From assembly GCA_003254885.1 (NCBI GenBank), contig QANT01002310.1:27100-91099 (forward strand): DNA of 64,000 nucleotides, read 5' to 3'. Origin of the DNA: Purshia tridentata. Its lineage: Eukaryota; Streptophyta; Magnoliopsida; Rosales; Rosaceae. Numbering within the stretch: position 1 is the first letter of the stretch; every line of letters begins with the position of its first letter. Made by a program: the position numbers and the translations under genes. The notes under the pieces were generated by a model. The model did no database searches. It saw only the letters and a list, made by a program, of their open reading frames with translations, and was not told the DNA's origin. Shown one piece after another: positions 1 through 11,740 of this stretch.

Positions 1-1022
1 CCAACTAACCCAGTGCTTAGCCCAATAAGGAGGGCAAGTGTCCATTTGAGAGAAACATACTGAAATATCTCAAAACTTGTTCTAGACCTCCAGTCCTGCT
101 TGAAAAGATCATTCTCAATAATCCTACAAGAAAGCAAAGATAAACCAATGAGGTAGCATATAAAAACAATAATGATATAAATTATGATCCACAAACGAGC
201 CATACTTCAATTCAGTGCAGTATTATATCATCATGGCTTACAAGAAAATAAATTGCAGGAGGGTGTTCTTCAATGAGATGCCAAAAGGTTGTTTCCAAAA
301 GATTCCATGATTGACTCCTATGATTAACAGGCTACTGAAATTAATTTATCAAGTCATTCCCGTCAAAATTGGAAGGTCATGCAACAGTTCATATCTTTCC
401 CCATTTACAATTTAAAAACACTCCAAGATACATTGACATGCTACATTTTAACAAGCATTTGTTTAAAAGTAAAGAGCGACTGCATCATATCTGTAAAATT
501 GAACTCCATAAAGGAAAATAATGAATCATATAATAATAATAGGCATCAAAGTCAAATATAAGCATCAAAATTGAACTACTATTTTATTCTCAGTCTCACC
601 AAATGAATAAATTAATAAGCCGTCCCATAATGATAATCCTAAAAAGAGTTTGAACACAGCCCAAAACATAAAAGCTTCAAATTTTGCTAGTTTCATTTCC
701 GGGAAACCAAAACAACACAAGATTCAAAAATTTAGTCTTCTTGGTATCCATTGTGTGGACTGTGGACAAACAAACAACAATAAAGACAAAAAAAATAAAG
801 TGAAAGAAAGAAATGAGAAAGTGTGGGAGGGAAGAAAACGAACTCATAGTCAAGGCTCTCAATGGGGCAGACATTGGCACCAACAATGGCAAGCTGAGAG
901 GTGTTGTTTCTCCTGTTTTTGAGAAGTGGTTCTCTCAATCCCCCTTTATTGTTCATCATCCCTGAAGATTCATCACTCTCTAATAACCCTTCTATTTCTA
1001 TACCACTCTCAGTCTCCTCCAT
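1..1022 (-). CDS. CLC-c: CLC-type chloride/nitrate channel or exchanger, CLC-c/g-like, 5' end only
   Basis: Voltage-gated chloride channel family; plant CLC-c/g proteins move anions across the vacuolar or related endomembranes. Only the first two coding exons are inside the window. Exon 1 is complement(844..1022), starting at the ATG at 1022. It encodes an acidic N-terminus, then REPLL and the family signature SQLAIVGANVCPIESLDYE. Exon 2 is complement(1..123) and reads IIENDLFKQDWRSR, then the first membrane helix (SLKWTLALLIGLSTGLVG), and continues off the window. The intron (124-843, about 720 bp) has GT at 843-842 and AG at 125-124 on the minus strand, and the split Glu codon joins in frame. 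The selectivity filter lies outside the window, so chloride versus nitrate preference cannot be judged. CLC-c rather than CLC-a/b is chosen from the VGANVCPIESLDYE string. Confidence 0.88.
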
Positions 1023-1130
1023 CCTCTCTCTCCCCAGCTCTCTCTCTGCAACTGACTTCTTCAGTTCTCTTTTTCACTCATCAAGAAACCTTTTGATTAT
1101 GACCAAAAAAAAGAGAGACTTTTCTTGATG

Positions 1131-2925
1131 TCATGTACTCATGTTATCTTTTCTTTTTCTTCAGAAAAAAAAACAAGAATTGTAAAAACTCTATTAAAAA
1201 GATGGAAGGTACTAATATTTAAATTATTTTGACGATTTGTTTAGTTTCCTCAAACGGATATGGTATTCCCGATAGATGTGGGTTGGTTCGTCAGTTTACT
1301 TTGGTTTGATTGAGATGTGGGTGGTCATTTTAATTTGTTTTGATTCAGACGTGGCTTGATCATTGATTAACATATGGACAAGGTATTAATTAGATAATAC
1401 ATTATCACATGAAGAAGGTGACCTTAATTACGTGCTCCAGTGGCAACAAAAAAGTAAAAAGTCAACTATGTCCTCACCTACCTTATCAAAAATGTTCCCC
1501 GAAGGAGAAAAATATCTGATGTAGCGCAACTATAGGACTCAACACTACAAGAGGGTTAAGTTAAAATAAATAATCACCTCCCCTTCAGCATGTAAATATA
1601 AGCTCTGCACTCGCTTGGAGACTACTCAGCAGTGTGTGACAATGATCTCAATTAGCCTTTTAAGGGCAGCTCTCAAGCACATATGACAGTATTGACTGCA
1701 TGTGTATGATAGCGTAAAGGCTTTGCATATGTATGAAAATTTATTCATGGCTCTGCGAGTATCTTGAGATCACTCGAGCTTGTATAACAGTTTTCCAAGA
1801 GTAACTGATTGAGTGTGAGTTATTATTTTGGAATTTCATGCTTTTACTTAAAAATTTCACTGTTTATTATACATTTATGATTTATTTCAGAATATTTGGT
1901 ACCTGGATTTAATAAATGAATTATACATTCAGCTTTGATTTGCTAAAATGCATAGCTAACTTTGAACATGTTTGAGAAAAAGTTTTAAAACCGGGAGATT
2001 TCAAAGAGAGTAGTGAGGTCTTTGAGAAAATCTTGTTTTAAAATTTTGAAAGGAAAAATATAGCTTTAAGCTTTATTAGAGATTGCTGAGGTCAGGCCGT
2101 ACCACGTCATGACATTATTTATCCACCTTCAGTTCATCGGCATCGTGGGCATAATGTTGTCCTTAAATTGTCTATATAGTTTTATGTTGTAAACCTAATT
2201 TAGGCATGCTCTAATAACCCTGTGTTTGGGTGATTATGACTTAATTGATATGTCGGGTCGAAGACCCTTTAGGTTGTGGTAGAGGTGAATGTCAGTTGTT
2301 AGAAGTGTTTTCTTCAGGTTTTACACGTTGAGTTTGTCCAATTTCAAGGGAGGTTTTACTAAAATTTCAATAGAATTTTCCTTATTATTAGATTCTATAT
2401 GATCACTCTAGGTTCTAGGGTAGAATGTGGAAATAGTCCTATTACTAAGTTCCTTGGATTGACAAATCTTAGACAATGAATGCCACGACATGAGCTCGAG
2501 CTAAGCCACCAAAACATAGCCATTATGGAATTAAGATCCTTGCATGAAATGACTAAGAGTTTGAACATACGCATTATATATGTAAAAATGACTTGGGAAT
2601 TGTCTATTTTTTTAGTCATTTCAAAAATCATTCTTGTAAAAAAATCAATCAAATCGAAAATAATTCAATATATCAGTACATTTATTGCACGTCTCATTTG
2701 TTTTTGTTTTTTCTTTCTACACTGATGCCTTGTTTATTTTGGATATATATATTTTTTTTTGGACTAAGTTTCCATGAAGAATGCTAGTACCATTTTCTTA
2801 TATGTTTTCTCTTTTCTCTTGTTCATTACGCAATGTAGTTTTATAATTTAAAACAGTTTATTTCAAGATCACCCTTTCAAGATTATATATGCAAAACAAT
2901 TTATCAAATTAAAAATTGTCTTCTC
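1131..2925. other. Intergenic, upstream of the CLC-c-like gene
   Basis: No coding exon, RNA gene or intact element was recognised. The part near 1130-1600 is the likely promoter side of the minus-strand CLC gene. The rest is AT-rich unique-looking sequence whose short ORFs have no recognisable protein similarity. Confidence 0.5.
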
Positions 2926-3002
2926 ATTTAACTATTATCAAATAAATAGACAATTTAGGTAACAATTAAATTCACAGTCTATTTATTTAATAATAGTTAA
3001 AT
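2926..3002. repeat. Short near-perfect hairpin
   Basis: Two 26-nt arms (2926-2951 and 2977-3002) are inverted copies with one mismatch, separated by a 25-nt loop. It may be the core of a small MITE or a hairpin RNA locus. Nothing beyond the fold is visible. Confidence 0.7.
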
Positions 3003-3212
3003 AATTAATCAATCTCTACTTGATTAGGAATAATTATTGTAAAATGCATGTTTTGTGTCCTATTGACTAAATTTAACAATAAGGTAACTCATTAATTAAA
3101 CCAAAATTAGTTTTCCTTTCTTTTTCATTTTTTCTCAAACACTCTCTCTCTTTCCTCTCATTAATTAAGTATGTCCAATTGTTCACAGAATTAGGTTATA
3201 TTTGATTGTAGA

Positions 3213-3621
3213 TATATATATACAGGCACCTTCCAGTGTGGGATTCCATATTTAAGCCTAAATGTGGGATCCCTCATGGATCCACTACACATTGTATTTC
3301 GATAATCAGAACCGTCTACATTTTTGGTCTCCATTGAAGGATCGTGCTTGCAAAAAATTAGATTAATCGGAGACCATTTGACCGTTGATTAATTGATCAC
3401 AATTTCAAGTGTTTATCGAAATGGTTTGTTCGTCTATTTATTTGATCAAAGTTAGATAGCTTAATAGTTTCCGATTTGCTTAATTTTTTGCAAGGATGAT
3501 CTTTAAATGTAGACCTAGAAAATAGACGGTTCGGATCGTTTAAATACCCTATGGAATGGGCCCCAATGAAGAATCCCATAAATATGGGATCTCACACTTG
3601 AAGGGGCTTGTATATATATAC
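3213..3621. mobile_element. Foldback MITE, about 0.4 kb
   Basis: The ends are long inverted repeats. The left starts TATATATATACAGGCACCTT (3216 on) and the right, read on the minus strand, is TATATATATACAAGCCCCTT (ending 3621), followed on both sides by a GTGTG...GATNCCATATTT block. Pairing continues inward, through the motif GCAAAAAATTA near 3352 and its complement near 3485, so almost the whole element folds back on itself. There is no coding capacity. The superfamily is unassigned because no clear target-site duplication is visible. Confidence 0.72.
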
Positions 3622-4714
3622 AGTGAGGCTCTGTAGGATACTACAAATAAAGTTATTTGTAGTCCTGTATGGGTAGCCGTCCGATCAAAATTAATGAGGA
3701 TGTAAGGTTCAGATGTGTTTGAACCTTATAACCCGTTTAACACCCCAAGCACCCCCAAACCCCAAAAAGCTTCAGTTCCTCAAGCTTCACCCACGCACAC
3801 AAGGTCGCCTTTGTTTGGAATGACGCCATCCAGAAGGACGCCGGAGAAGGTGGGAAACGGCAGCAGGCACGATCCTTCTTTGGTTCCTAAGTTGCACCTG
3901 CTCTGGTTCCCAAGTCACACGAAGCAAGAAGACCCATCCAAACTGTGAAGCCCATAAGAAGACGCGGCGCGAAGAAGGAGGGAAACGGCTTGATCTGTAG
4001 AGCTTGAGAAGGCCATGTCACCCACCAGATTTGAATTTTTTTTCTGTTGCATTGTTATTTTGCATCTATTTATGTAACAGAAATCTAATATTGATTTGAG
4101 TCTGATTTGTTATTTCACTAATTTCATTGACTAAATTCAATTAGGTGCCAATTGCTCAAAAAATTAGTCATATATGGGTTGATCTTGATTGACTTAAGTT
4201 TGTTGACCCGTGTATCCATGGCTAAAGCTAAATCAAAATCTAACAAATCAAAATCAAAATCTCCAGACCCATTGCTACCCGTGTATCCATTGTAGAAACT
4301 GGTATTTTGGTATTAAAAACGTACACCCAGTGTATTGAATTACAAACTGAATATATACAGTCTAGCTAGTAACAGCAGCCACAAAGAGCTCCTAAAAGAA
4401 AGGAAGATTGAAACTACTTTACAGCTAAAGCGAAATCAAAATCCACCAAATCAAAATCAAAATCTCTAGACCCAGGCGGGGCTTGATGGGTCTCCTACCG
4501 CCTCCTTCTCCGGAGTCGTTCTTCACCTGGAATGGAAGGGTTTCTTAGTTGTTTGATGTTCAGAAGATGGGTCTGATGTCGGGTTTGGTGGTGCCTGCGG
4601 GTTGTAAGGCTCAAACAGATCTGAGCCACAAATGTTCATTAATCCTACATCCAACGGCTACCCATGTATCCTACAAATAACCTTATTTGTAAGATCCTAC
4701 ATCAGAGCCTAGCT
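3622..4714. mobile_element. Non-autonomous TIR element, about 1.1 kb, with GC-rich interior
   Basis: Terminal inverted repeats of roughly 100 bp start AGGCTCTGTAGGATACTACA at 3626 and match the complement of 4600-4711. Both ends contain ATGGGTAGCCGT and GTTTGAACC/GCCTTA blocks. The arms are partly matched further in, around the GACGCCGGAGAAGG motif at 3837. The GC-rich interior (3745-4010 and 4470-4600) differs from its surroundings and has a 77-codon ORF (3715-3948) that I do not recognise. A direct repeat rich in AATCAAAATC occurs at about 4227-4262 and 4428-4465. It abuts the preceding MITE. No transposase is present. Confidence 0.65.
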
Positions 4715-4740
4715 GCAAATACCATCTCTAAAGAAGAACT

Positions 4741-4764
4741 ATATATATATATATATATATATAT
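4741..4764. repeat. (AT)12 microsatellite
   Basis: A perfect AT dinucleotide run about 270 bp upstream of the TWINKY-like start codon. Confidence 0.95.
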
Positions 4765-5034
4765 AAAAAGTAAATTTTGTTTGCGTATTTATCTTTGATT
4801 CGGATCACAATGGCTATATTATATTTACACCTTACTTGAAAGTTTTATACTTTTACTCTTTATCAAGTGGTGGCCTGATAATTAACTAGAATAACTACAA
4901 TTTCTCTTTCAATCGAACGGTGGCCTGATCATAAATATGAAATATCTGATACAAGGGATAAATAGAATAGAAGCGCTGCCTTGTTTCTTAAAGCGCGAAG
5001 CCGGAACCAACAAATCCAAAACCAAAAACCAAGA

Positions 5035-8000
5035 ATGCTCATTACTCCATCAATTATTCGCCTTTATCATCCTCTCCACGCGCACCACATAGCACTCTTC
5101 TTCTCCAAACACCGCTTGCTTAGCAGTCCCTTATCATCCACCACTTTAGCCCATGTTTGGTGCTACTCTTCCTCTCATTCCAGCAACGTGCCCAATACAC
5201 CAGGTTCCCTTTTGCCGTTCTCAAACGCATCTATACTATGAGAAAGCTCCTCCTAGTCCCTTGTTATTGTTTCCATGACTTGGGTTTTTGTTGTTTTTGA
5301 AGCTAATGTGGAGCATATTGAGGAGCAGGCCATTGGCGTGCCGAAAGTGAATCTTTTGAAGCAGAAAATGGAGCTTCTTGGGATTATCTCTGATACTTCA
5401 TGTGTGCCTGGACGCTATAATAATATAGTGTGTCCCAAGGTAGTGTTTTCAATACTTAAAGTAATATTATATGTAATTTGAATAAATATGATGTAAATAC
5501 TATAGTGCAGTAGTGAGTCTTCAATTAAGTTGAGTTTATTATGGTTATTACTACTCTTTTATCATAATCTTTTTGCTGTATATGTATAACAGTATGAGGG
5601 CATTTGAATATTTTCTCTGTGTTGCTCAAACAGTGCAAAGGTGGGCAGTCAATGGAGAGGAGCTTGTCTCTTCACATTGTTCAAAATGGGTATGCTGCTT
5701 CTGCTAGCTTTCTTGTATGTCTCACTCTGTATTTCCGGCCAGTGGATTGTTTGAGAAATTGGGTTGTAATTACTTCGGTGATTGGATGCCATTAGGGACT
5801 TCGCAATGTGGAGGTGCTTTCGAACTGATTGTAGTTGGGCTGGCAAGGTAACACAATAGAACTGTGTGGTTGTGTTTTTTTATGCCCAACATAGTAAGAA
5901 TTTAGAAGTCAGGACTGAGGAGACATCAGTCATGATTATTAGGTTTTAGGTGTTTGCAGATGGCAGGGCCTCACATAATGGGGTGAAGAAGAAAGTCCAG
6001 TCCTCTGGACAAATGACAGAGGAGGACCTTGGGTTAGAACCACTCGGGGAAAAGGTACTTACATTGACCTATGTCTACCAATGTGTATTTGTTTTTGCAT
6101 ACAACTTTCTGTTAATAGAATGAACCATAATTTAATTACTTGGCCTTTCTGATCTGTTATGTCTTATCTATGTTAGTGTTTAAAGGTTTTTTTTCTAATA
6201 CCAATGTTTGAGTTGAAAGAGGAAATACATATTGTGCCCAAATGGCAAATTTATAATCATTTCCTTGTATTTTTCCACATCAAGCTCTCTTTGTCTCTTT
6301 CTCTTGCTCAAATTCCATTTTTACCTTACTTCTGACATGTTATTTTCTTATATAAATAAACAATTTAAACTCTCTTTCATTATTTCAGTTAACTGCATAC
6401 TTCTATGAGCGAATGATATCTGCGGAAACTCTGCAGAGAAATGCTGTAATGCAACTTTCTAGGGATAAGGTACCTGAACTTATCATTTGCTGGACTTGCT
6501 ACAGTCAGTTATTTACCAAGATTATGTGCACGTAGAGGCATGAGTGAAAGAAAATTCTCCACGCAAAGGTTCTTGTACCGTTGTATTCTTTGTAGTTGTC
6601 AACAACAAGGTCTTTCACTTCATAGTTCGCTGTCATTAATTTGCTTGAGTCGTTTGTGACTCAGTATGATTTAGCCAAGTTTGATATTTCATTCCAAGAG
6701 AAACCAGTTGAGATAATATTACTGAACATTTGCAATTGCATAATTGTCCTGATTAGTGAACAGACACACACACACTCTTCAATTCAAGCACTTTTTTGGG
6801 TTACAGGTTCAACCTCTTCATCAGAGATTGATCTATCTTAAAAACTACTGAGATTTGCAGGATGTCATTGCATTTACCTATAAACTCAATGGAATTCTTG
6901 TTGGCTGCAAGTACCGGACCATAGAAAAAAGATTTTGGCAGGTACATCATACAAGTGCTAAAATTTTCCCAGGATTTTTGTATTGGCAAATGTATAGAAT
7001 GCATGACTTGTTTTTTGGCCTGATATAATGTGTGGCTATGAAGTGAAATGCATTCTTATCAGAATGTGATTTCAATTTCTGTTATTGATTTTCAGGAGAA
7101 GGGTACAGAGAAAATATTATATGGAATTGATGACATAAGTGATGCAGCTGAAGTTATCATCGTAACTTCCATTTCCCCTTATTTCTTCTGTTTTCCTTCT
7201 CTCTCCCCTGGGCCCCCAGCTTATTTTTGTGAATCTGATGTTGTCTATAGGTTGAAGGTGAGTTAGATAAGCTTTCAGTGGAGGAAGCTGGTTTCTGCAA
7301 TTGTGTCAGTGTACCTAGTGGTGCGCCAGGAAAGGTTTCTGTTAAATTGCCATCTTTGGAAAAGGTGTGGGTCAAATTTTATAGAGCCTTTGCCTTTTCA
7401 TATGGTTTTCTGTTAACATGCTTTAATATCAGTTTAGTAGCTGAGAATTCTTCTTAATATATTTATTTACATTAGGACACTGCATTTCAGTATCTGTGGA
7501 ACTGCAAACAGTATTTGGATAAGGTATGATAATTTATGTCTCCCATTCAATTAAACAATTCTACATATGGAAACAAAGGACACTTTTATATGATTACCTG
7601 TTAGGTTTCTCGCATTATCCTAGCAACCGATAATGATGCACCAGGGCAAGCTTTGGCCAGAGAGATAGCACGCCGCCTTGGGACATACAGGTTGGTTAAA
7701 CAAATTTTCTGTAACTTTTGCATTGTATTTGAGAAATCCTTCAATCTGTTTGTGCACTGAATTTTTGTATGCACACTCATTGGATAAGTGGCTTCAATTT
7801 TCATTTTCCAAATGACTGATTGCAAGCTGAAACTTTCATGTGACTGAACTAAACATGTGATAAGTGTAAAGGTGATCAGATCAGAACAATTACCATTCAC
7901 TGTTGCTTAATGAAGTTGTTCTAGAGCAAGCCAGTTGTTAGACCACTGGATTAGATTGCTATAAGTCATGACATCTATGAACTTCAATGTAACAATTTTC

Positions 8001-8791
8001 TATATGGGGGGTTCTTTGTGTGTGTGTGTGTCTCTTATTTCCTTTTACTTTCATTGGCTGTCAGATGTTGGCAAGTAATTTGGCCAAAGAAAGATGAGTT
8101 CAGCTCTTTCAAAGATGCTAATGAGGTATGTATGATGCTTCCACTCTTTTCCTTATCGTCACTACTGTTGTTTTTTATTGCTACTAGACTCTACTAGTTG
8201 TTGTTCAAAGGTTTGGTACATGTAGGGAGGATTAGATATACTGCTATGTGTACATTGTACTGGACCAAGTTTGCTGATATCTTGAGATCCCAAAATACTG
8301 TTATATTGACTTTGAACTGTAGAATACATTGAATAGTTTTGAAATTTTTTGACAATAAATTTCTCAAAAAAATAAAACAAAATTTCTGGAAATGATAGAA
8401 GAATCTGTAGTCCATCATCAATATTGGAAATTTGGAAGTGTCAAACTGGAAGAATCTGAGTTGCACATAAAGACCAAACCATCTTAAATGACTTCTTTTC
8501 TACTGTTGGTCCTTGAACAACCATTTCTTTGTGGTTCACTGAATGTGGTTTTCTTTAATGGCTTTGTTTGTTTTACAAGAAAGAGGAATTTGTTATTGTT
8601 ACAAATATAAAAATCTTTATGTACTTGCTCTCACAATCTGAAAACATAATGATTTTCTAAGGATGCTGCCTTTTTATCTAATGTTTGGATTATGGCCATA
8701 GGTTCTCAAGTACATGGGACCTGATGCTTTGAGAAAGGTGATTGAAAATGCAGAACTGTATCAGCTATGCATCTCAGACCAAGTAGTATGA
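5035..8791 (+). CDS. TWINKY-like protein: TOPRIM primase half of TWINKLE, organelle-targeted
   Basis: Thirteen exons: 5035-5203, 5303-5439, 5634-5689, 5796-5847, 5950-6054, 6389-6469, 6861-6941, 7096-7161, 7251-7364, 7476-7523, 7605-7690, 8065-8125, 8702-8791. All introns are GT-AG and phases agree, giving 381 residues without an internal stop. Residues 1-56 form a Ser/His-rich targeting peptide. A zinc ribbon follows (C100, C103, C128, C133), then the RNA-polymerase-like fold and the TOPRIM domain with VEGE (E251) and ATDNDAPGQ (D312, D314). The last exon ends just after VIENAELY, where the TWINKLE linker begins, so the helicase domain is absent. It matches the downstream TWINKLE gene exon for exon and is a tandem duplicate. 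Expected role (inference): primase or accessory factor in mitochondria/plastids. The preserved catalytic acids and frame argue against a pseudogene. Confidence 0.85.
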
Positions 8792-9608
8792 AGTTCAGAC
8801 AAGTATATGCACAGATAGAATACTGGCTTCTTATTACACAAAAGGCACATGAATGCTGCAAAGTTTTCCCAAGATTTTTACTTGTGATTCATAGCAGGGG
8901 TTTAAAATGATTTAACTTGATGTTGAAGAAAAGGATATAGCAGGTTAACAATCATTGCTTAGTTTGTATAGAAGCAACTTGTTATACAGATTTGAATGGA
9001 TTTAAATAGGTTTTTAGTGCTGCAGGGATTTACCTCCCAAGATCTTGTTGTAAATTAACTTTGACTCTATGTGGAGTCCTTTCCTCTTAATCTTAATGGT
9101 CATTGATCTCCTGCTTATCTTTGGCATTGTTTGACTTTCATAATTTCATTCCAAGTCTTATATAACAAATACAAAGACTATATCATGGTGTGTACTAGTG
9201 TAAAAGGAAACCAACCAAACTCTTCTGAAAATATGCCGTTTGTGATACAAAATTCACATTGCACACCAAGTAATGCCAAGATCAATATAACTACATAAGA
9301 ACTAATTCTAAATACAATCATGACATCCCGTTTTATGCTGCATAGTACAATGATGAAAACTTGTGCAACAATACGTTAATGAATAGTGGCATTTCTCTGC
9401 CTAATGTTAAAGAGGTTTGGAATTCTAATTTCTTTTTCTAAATAATTTAAATAAACCTCAACCATTTGCAAATTAAGTAATGCCAAGACCATACGACCTA
9501 ATTCTAAATTCAATCTGAACACATCCCATTTTATATGTTCTACGGTTGAATTTTTTTTTTCTTGAAAATAATGGGAAGTGGGTTTCTTCAATTGTTAATT
9601 TCTTTTTT

Positions 9609-9609
<1 letters not shown>
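8792..9609. other. Intergenic, downstream of the TWINKY-like gene
   Basis: 3' flank of the TWINKY-like gene. I looked for leftover helicase exons and saw none. No other feature was recognised. Confidence 0.5.

Positions 9610-9645
<36 letters not shown>
9610..9645. repeat. Poly(A) tract
   Basis: An uninterrupted run of about 36 A, 190 bp upstream of the CLPP4 start. It could be the tail of an old retroposed sequence or simple slippage. No flanking duplication is clear. Confidence 0.9.
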
Positions 9646-9647
<2 letters not shown>

Positions 9648-9835
9648 AAACTCCCAAATTTCGGGTGACCCTAAACCGAAAAGCCCAACGAGATTTATAG
9701 GTCACCTTAAACCGGATACAAGGTGCAATTGGGCCACCACAGCTGCCCTTCGCTCGCATTTACCTTCTTCCTCTATCAACAACTAAACGCGCAAATCTCT
9801 CTCTGTGTTATCGGAAACTACCCAACTGTACAACC

Positions 9836-11740
9836 ATGGACGTGCTCTCAATCTCAACGCCACTCTTCTCCCACACCCCCACTCCCAACCTCTCTCACAG
9901 CACTAGTCCCAAACCAATCTCCTACTTTCCCACTTCTTTAAGAACCCCCACACTCAAATCTCTGTCTCTCCAAACCCCAAAACCCACTTTCACCTCCAAG
10001 TCCCAAGCACTCGACCATTCGCTCCTTATTTCCTCTGCGCCTCAGACGCCGGGTACGGCCATGAGAGGCGCCGAGGGCGACGCCATGGGGCTTTTGCTCA
10101 GGGAGAGGATTGTTTTCTTGGGCAGTAGCATAGATGACTTTGTGGCCGACGCTATTATTAGCCAGTTGATTTTGTTGGATGCTCAGGACTCTAAAAAGGA
10201 TATCAAACTCTTCATTAACTCCACTGGTGGCTCTCTCAGGTTCTACATCTTTTTTCGCATCTGGGTTTGCTTGGCTTCTTGTTAATTGCTTGAAAACATT
10301 GAAAATGTTATGATGTTATTTGGTTGGATTTCATTGTAATTGTCGTGTCTGGGGAAAGACACTATTTTGACATCGTAGATTATTGATATGGTATTTGGGT
10401 GTTCGACTTCTATTAGGTTGAGTAAGTATAGTTTAATTTTTGATATGGTGATAACATTGTGAAATATGCTTATATGGATGTCTCATTATATCTTATTTGC
10501 ACTTTCGAATGGTATGTTTGTTTTTCTGCATTTTGTTTGGATAACACTGATACTTGATTAGATAAGAAAATGGATTTAGATGGTTTATTCATGTATCATG
10601 GAGACTCAAATTGTTTCTGGTTGAAAATGTTATGAGAATAGAGAAAGGCTAAATCTTTGGGTCGATGTTAGGAACAAAAGCATGTTGAATTTGATATAGC
10701 AACTGGGAATATTCACTATTTATTCCTCCATTGTCTTGGTATTGAGATTATGCCATAAGTTTTTAGGGAGGCAAGGTTGAGTTGTGTGATTCACCTTTGT
10801 TGATAAATTTGTGCTTTTGGTGGAGGACAAGTTTTTTAGAGCTGTGGTATTTTGGTTGGAAATGAATTTTAGGGTCTTTGAAGGAAAATTTTGGAGCAGG
10901 TAGATTTCATGCTTTTGGGATGCTCACATTGTGGGCATTGGTTTGTAAAGAGTTTAGAGATAATACCAATTGTCTTTTTTTATTTGGATTGGGGGGCTGT
11001 TGTTCTTGAGTCTTTGTTTTTGTATTATGCATTATGTAATTGTTGTATTAGGTGGACTGCTTGTTCATTAGTTTACTATTGAACATTATTCTGCTGTATA
11101 TCTTTTCCTGTTTGTTTTTGCCATTATCCTGCTGTATATGCTTTACTGTAATTGGTTTAATGTTAAACATTATTCTGCTGTATATATTTTCATGTTGGCC
11201 CTGCTCTTAGTCTTCTTATTTTCTTGCTGACTTGTCTTTCCTGTTATTTATGTTAGTGCTACATTGGCTATTTATGATGTCGTTCAACTTGTGAGGGCTG
11301 ATGTCTCCACAGTTGCACTTGGCATTGCAGCATCAACAGCTTCAATAATCCTTGGTGGTGGCACCAAAGGCAAGCGGTTTGCAATGCCCAATACACGTGT
11401 TATGATTCATCAACCTCTTGGAGGTGCTAGTGGCCAGGCAATAGATGTGGAAATTCAAGCCAAAGAAGTCATGCATAATAAAAACAATGTCACAAGAATT
11501 ATTTCAAGTGTCACTGGTCGCCCATTTGAACAAGTAGAAAAAGATATTGACAGGGATCGCTATATGTCTCCCATAGAAGCAGTTGAATATGGAATAATCG
11601 ATGGAGTTATTGACGGAGATAGCATCATTCCACTGGAGCCTGTCCCAGAAAGGGTGACAGGAAGACTGAATTATGAGGAAATTAGTAAAGATCCAAGGAA
11701 ATTCTTGACACCAGACGTCCCTGATGACGAGATATATTAG
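9836..11740 (+). CDS. CLPP4: Plastid ATP-dependent Clp protease proteolytic subunit 4 (ClpP4)
   Basis: Subunit of the stromal ClpPR peptidase ring, which degrades unfolded or tagged proteins together with ClpC chaperones. Two exons (9836-10239 and 11257-11740; GT-AG intron, split Ser codon) give 295 residues, close to the usual length of about 290. Residues 1 to about 70 are a Ser/Thr/Pro-rich transit peptide. The conserved body starts near [20 protein letters not shown]. The catalytic triad is complete: Ser161 (GIAAS), His186 (MIHQPLGG) and Asp235 (DRDRYMS), with spacings of 25 and 49 as in bacterial ClpP. The C-terminus PDVPDDEIY is characteristic of ClpP4. One oddity: the usual INSPGGS loop reads INSTGGS (Thr130). 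A TGGGCC promoter motif lies at about 9730. It sits between the TWINKY-like gene and TWINKLE on the same strand. Confidence 0.93.

Noticed and set aside
5960-6054. AG at 5959-5960 (TTTGCAG) as the acceptor of TWINKY-like exon 5
   Set aside because: It leads to an early TGA. The AG at 5948-5949 keeps the frame and gives VFADG, matching AFAQR in TWINKLE.
9610-9645. Poly(A) tract as a retroposed gene tail
   Set aside because: No flanking duplication and no recognisable sequence upstream of the tract.
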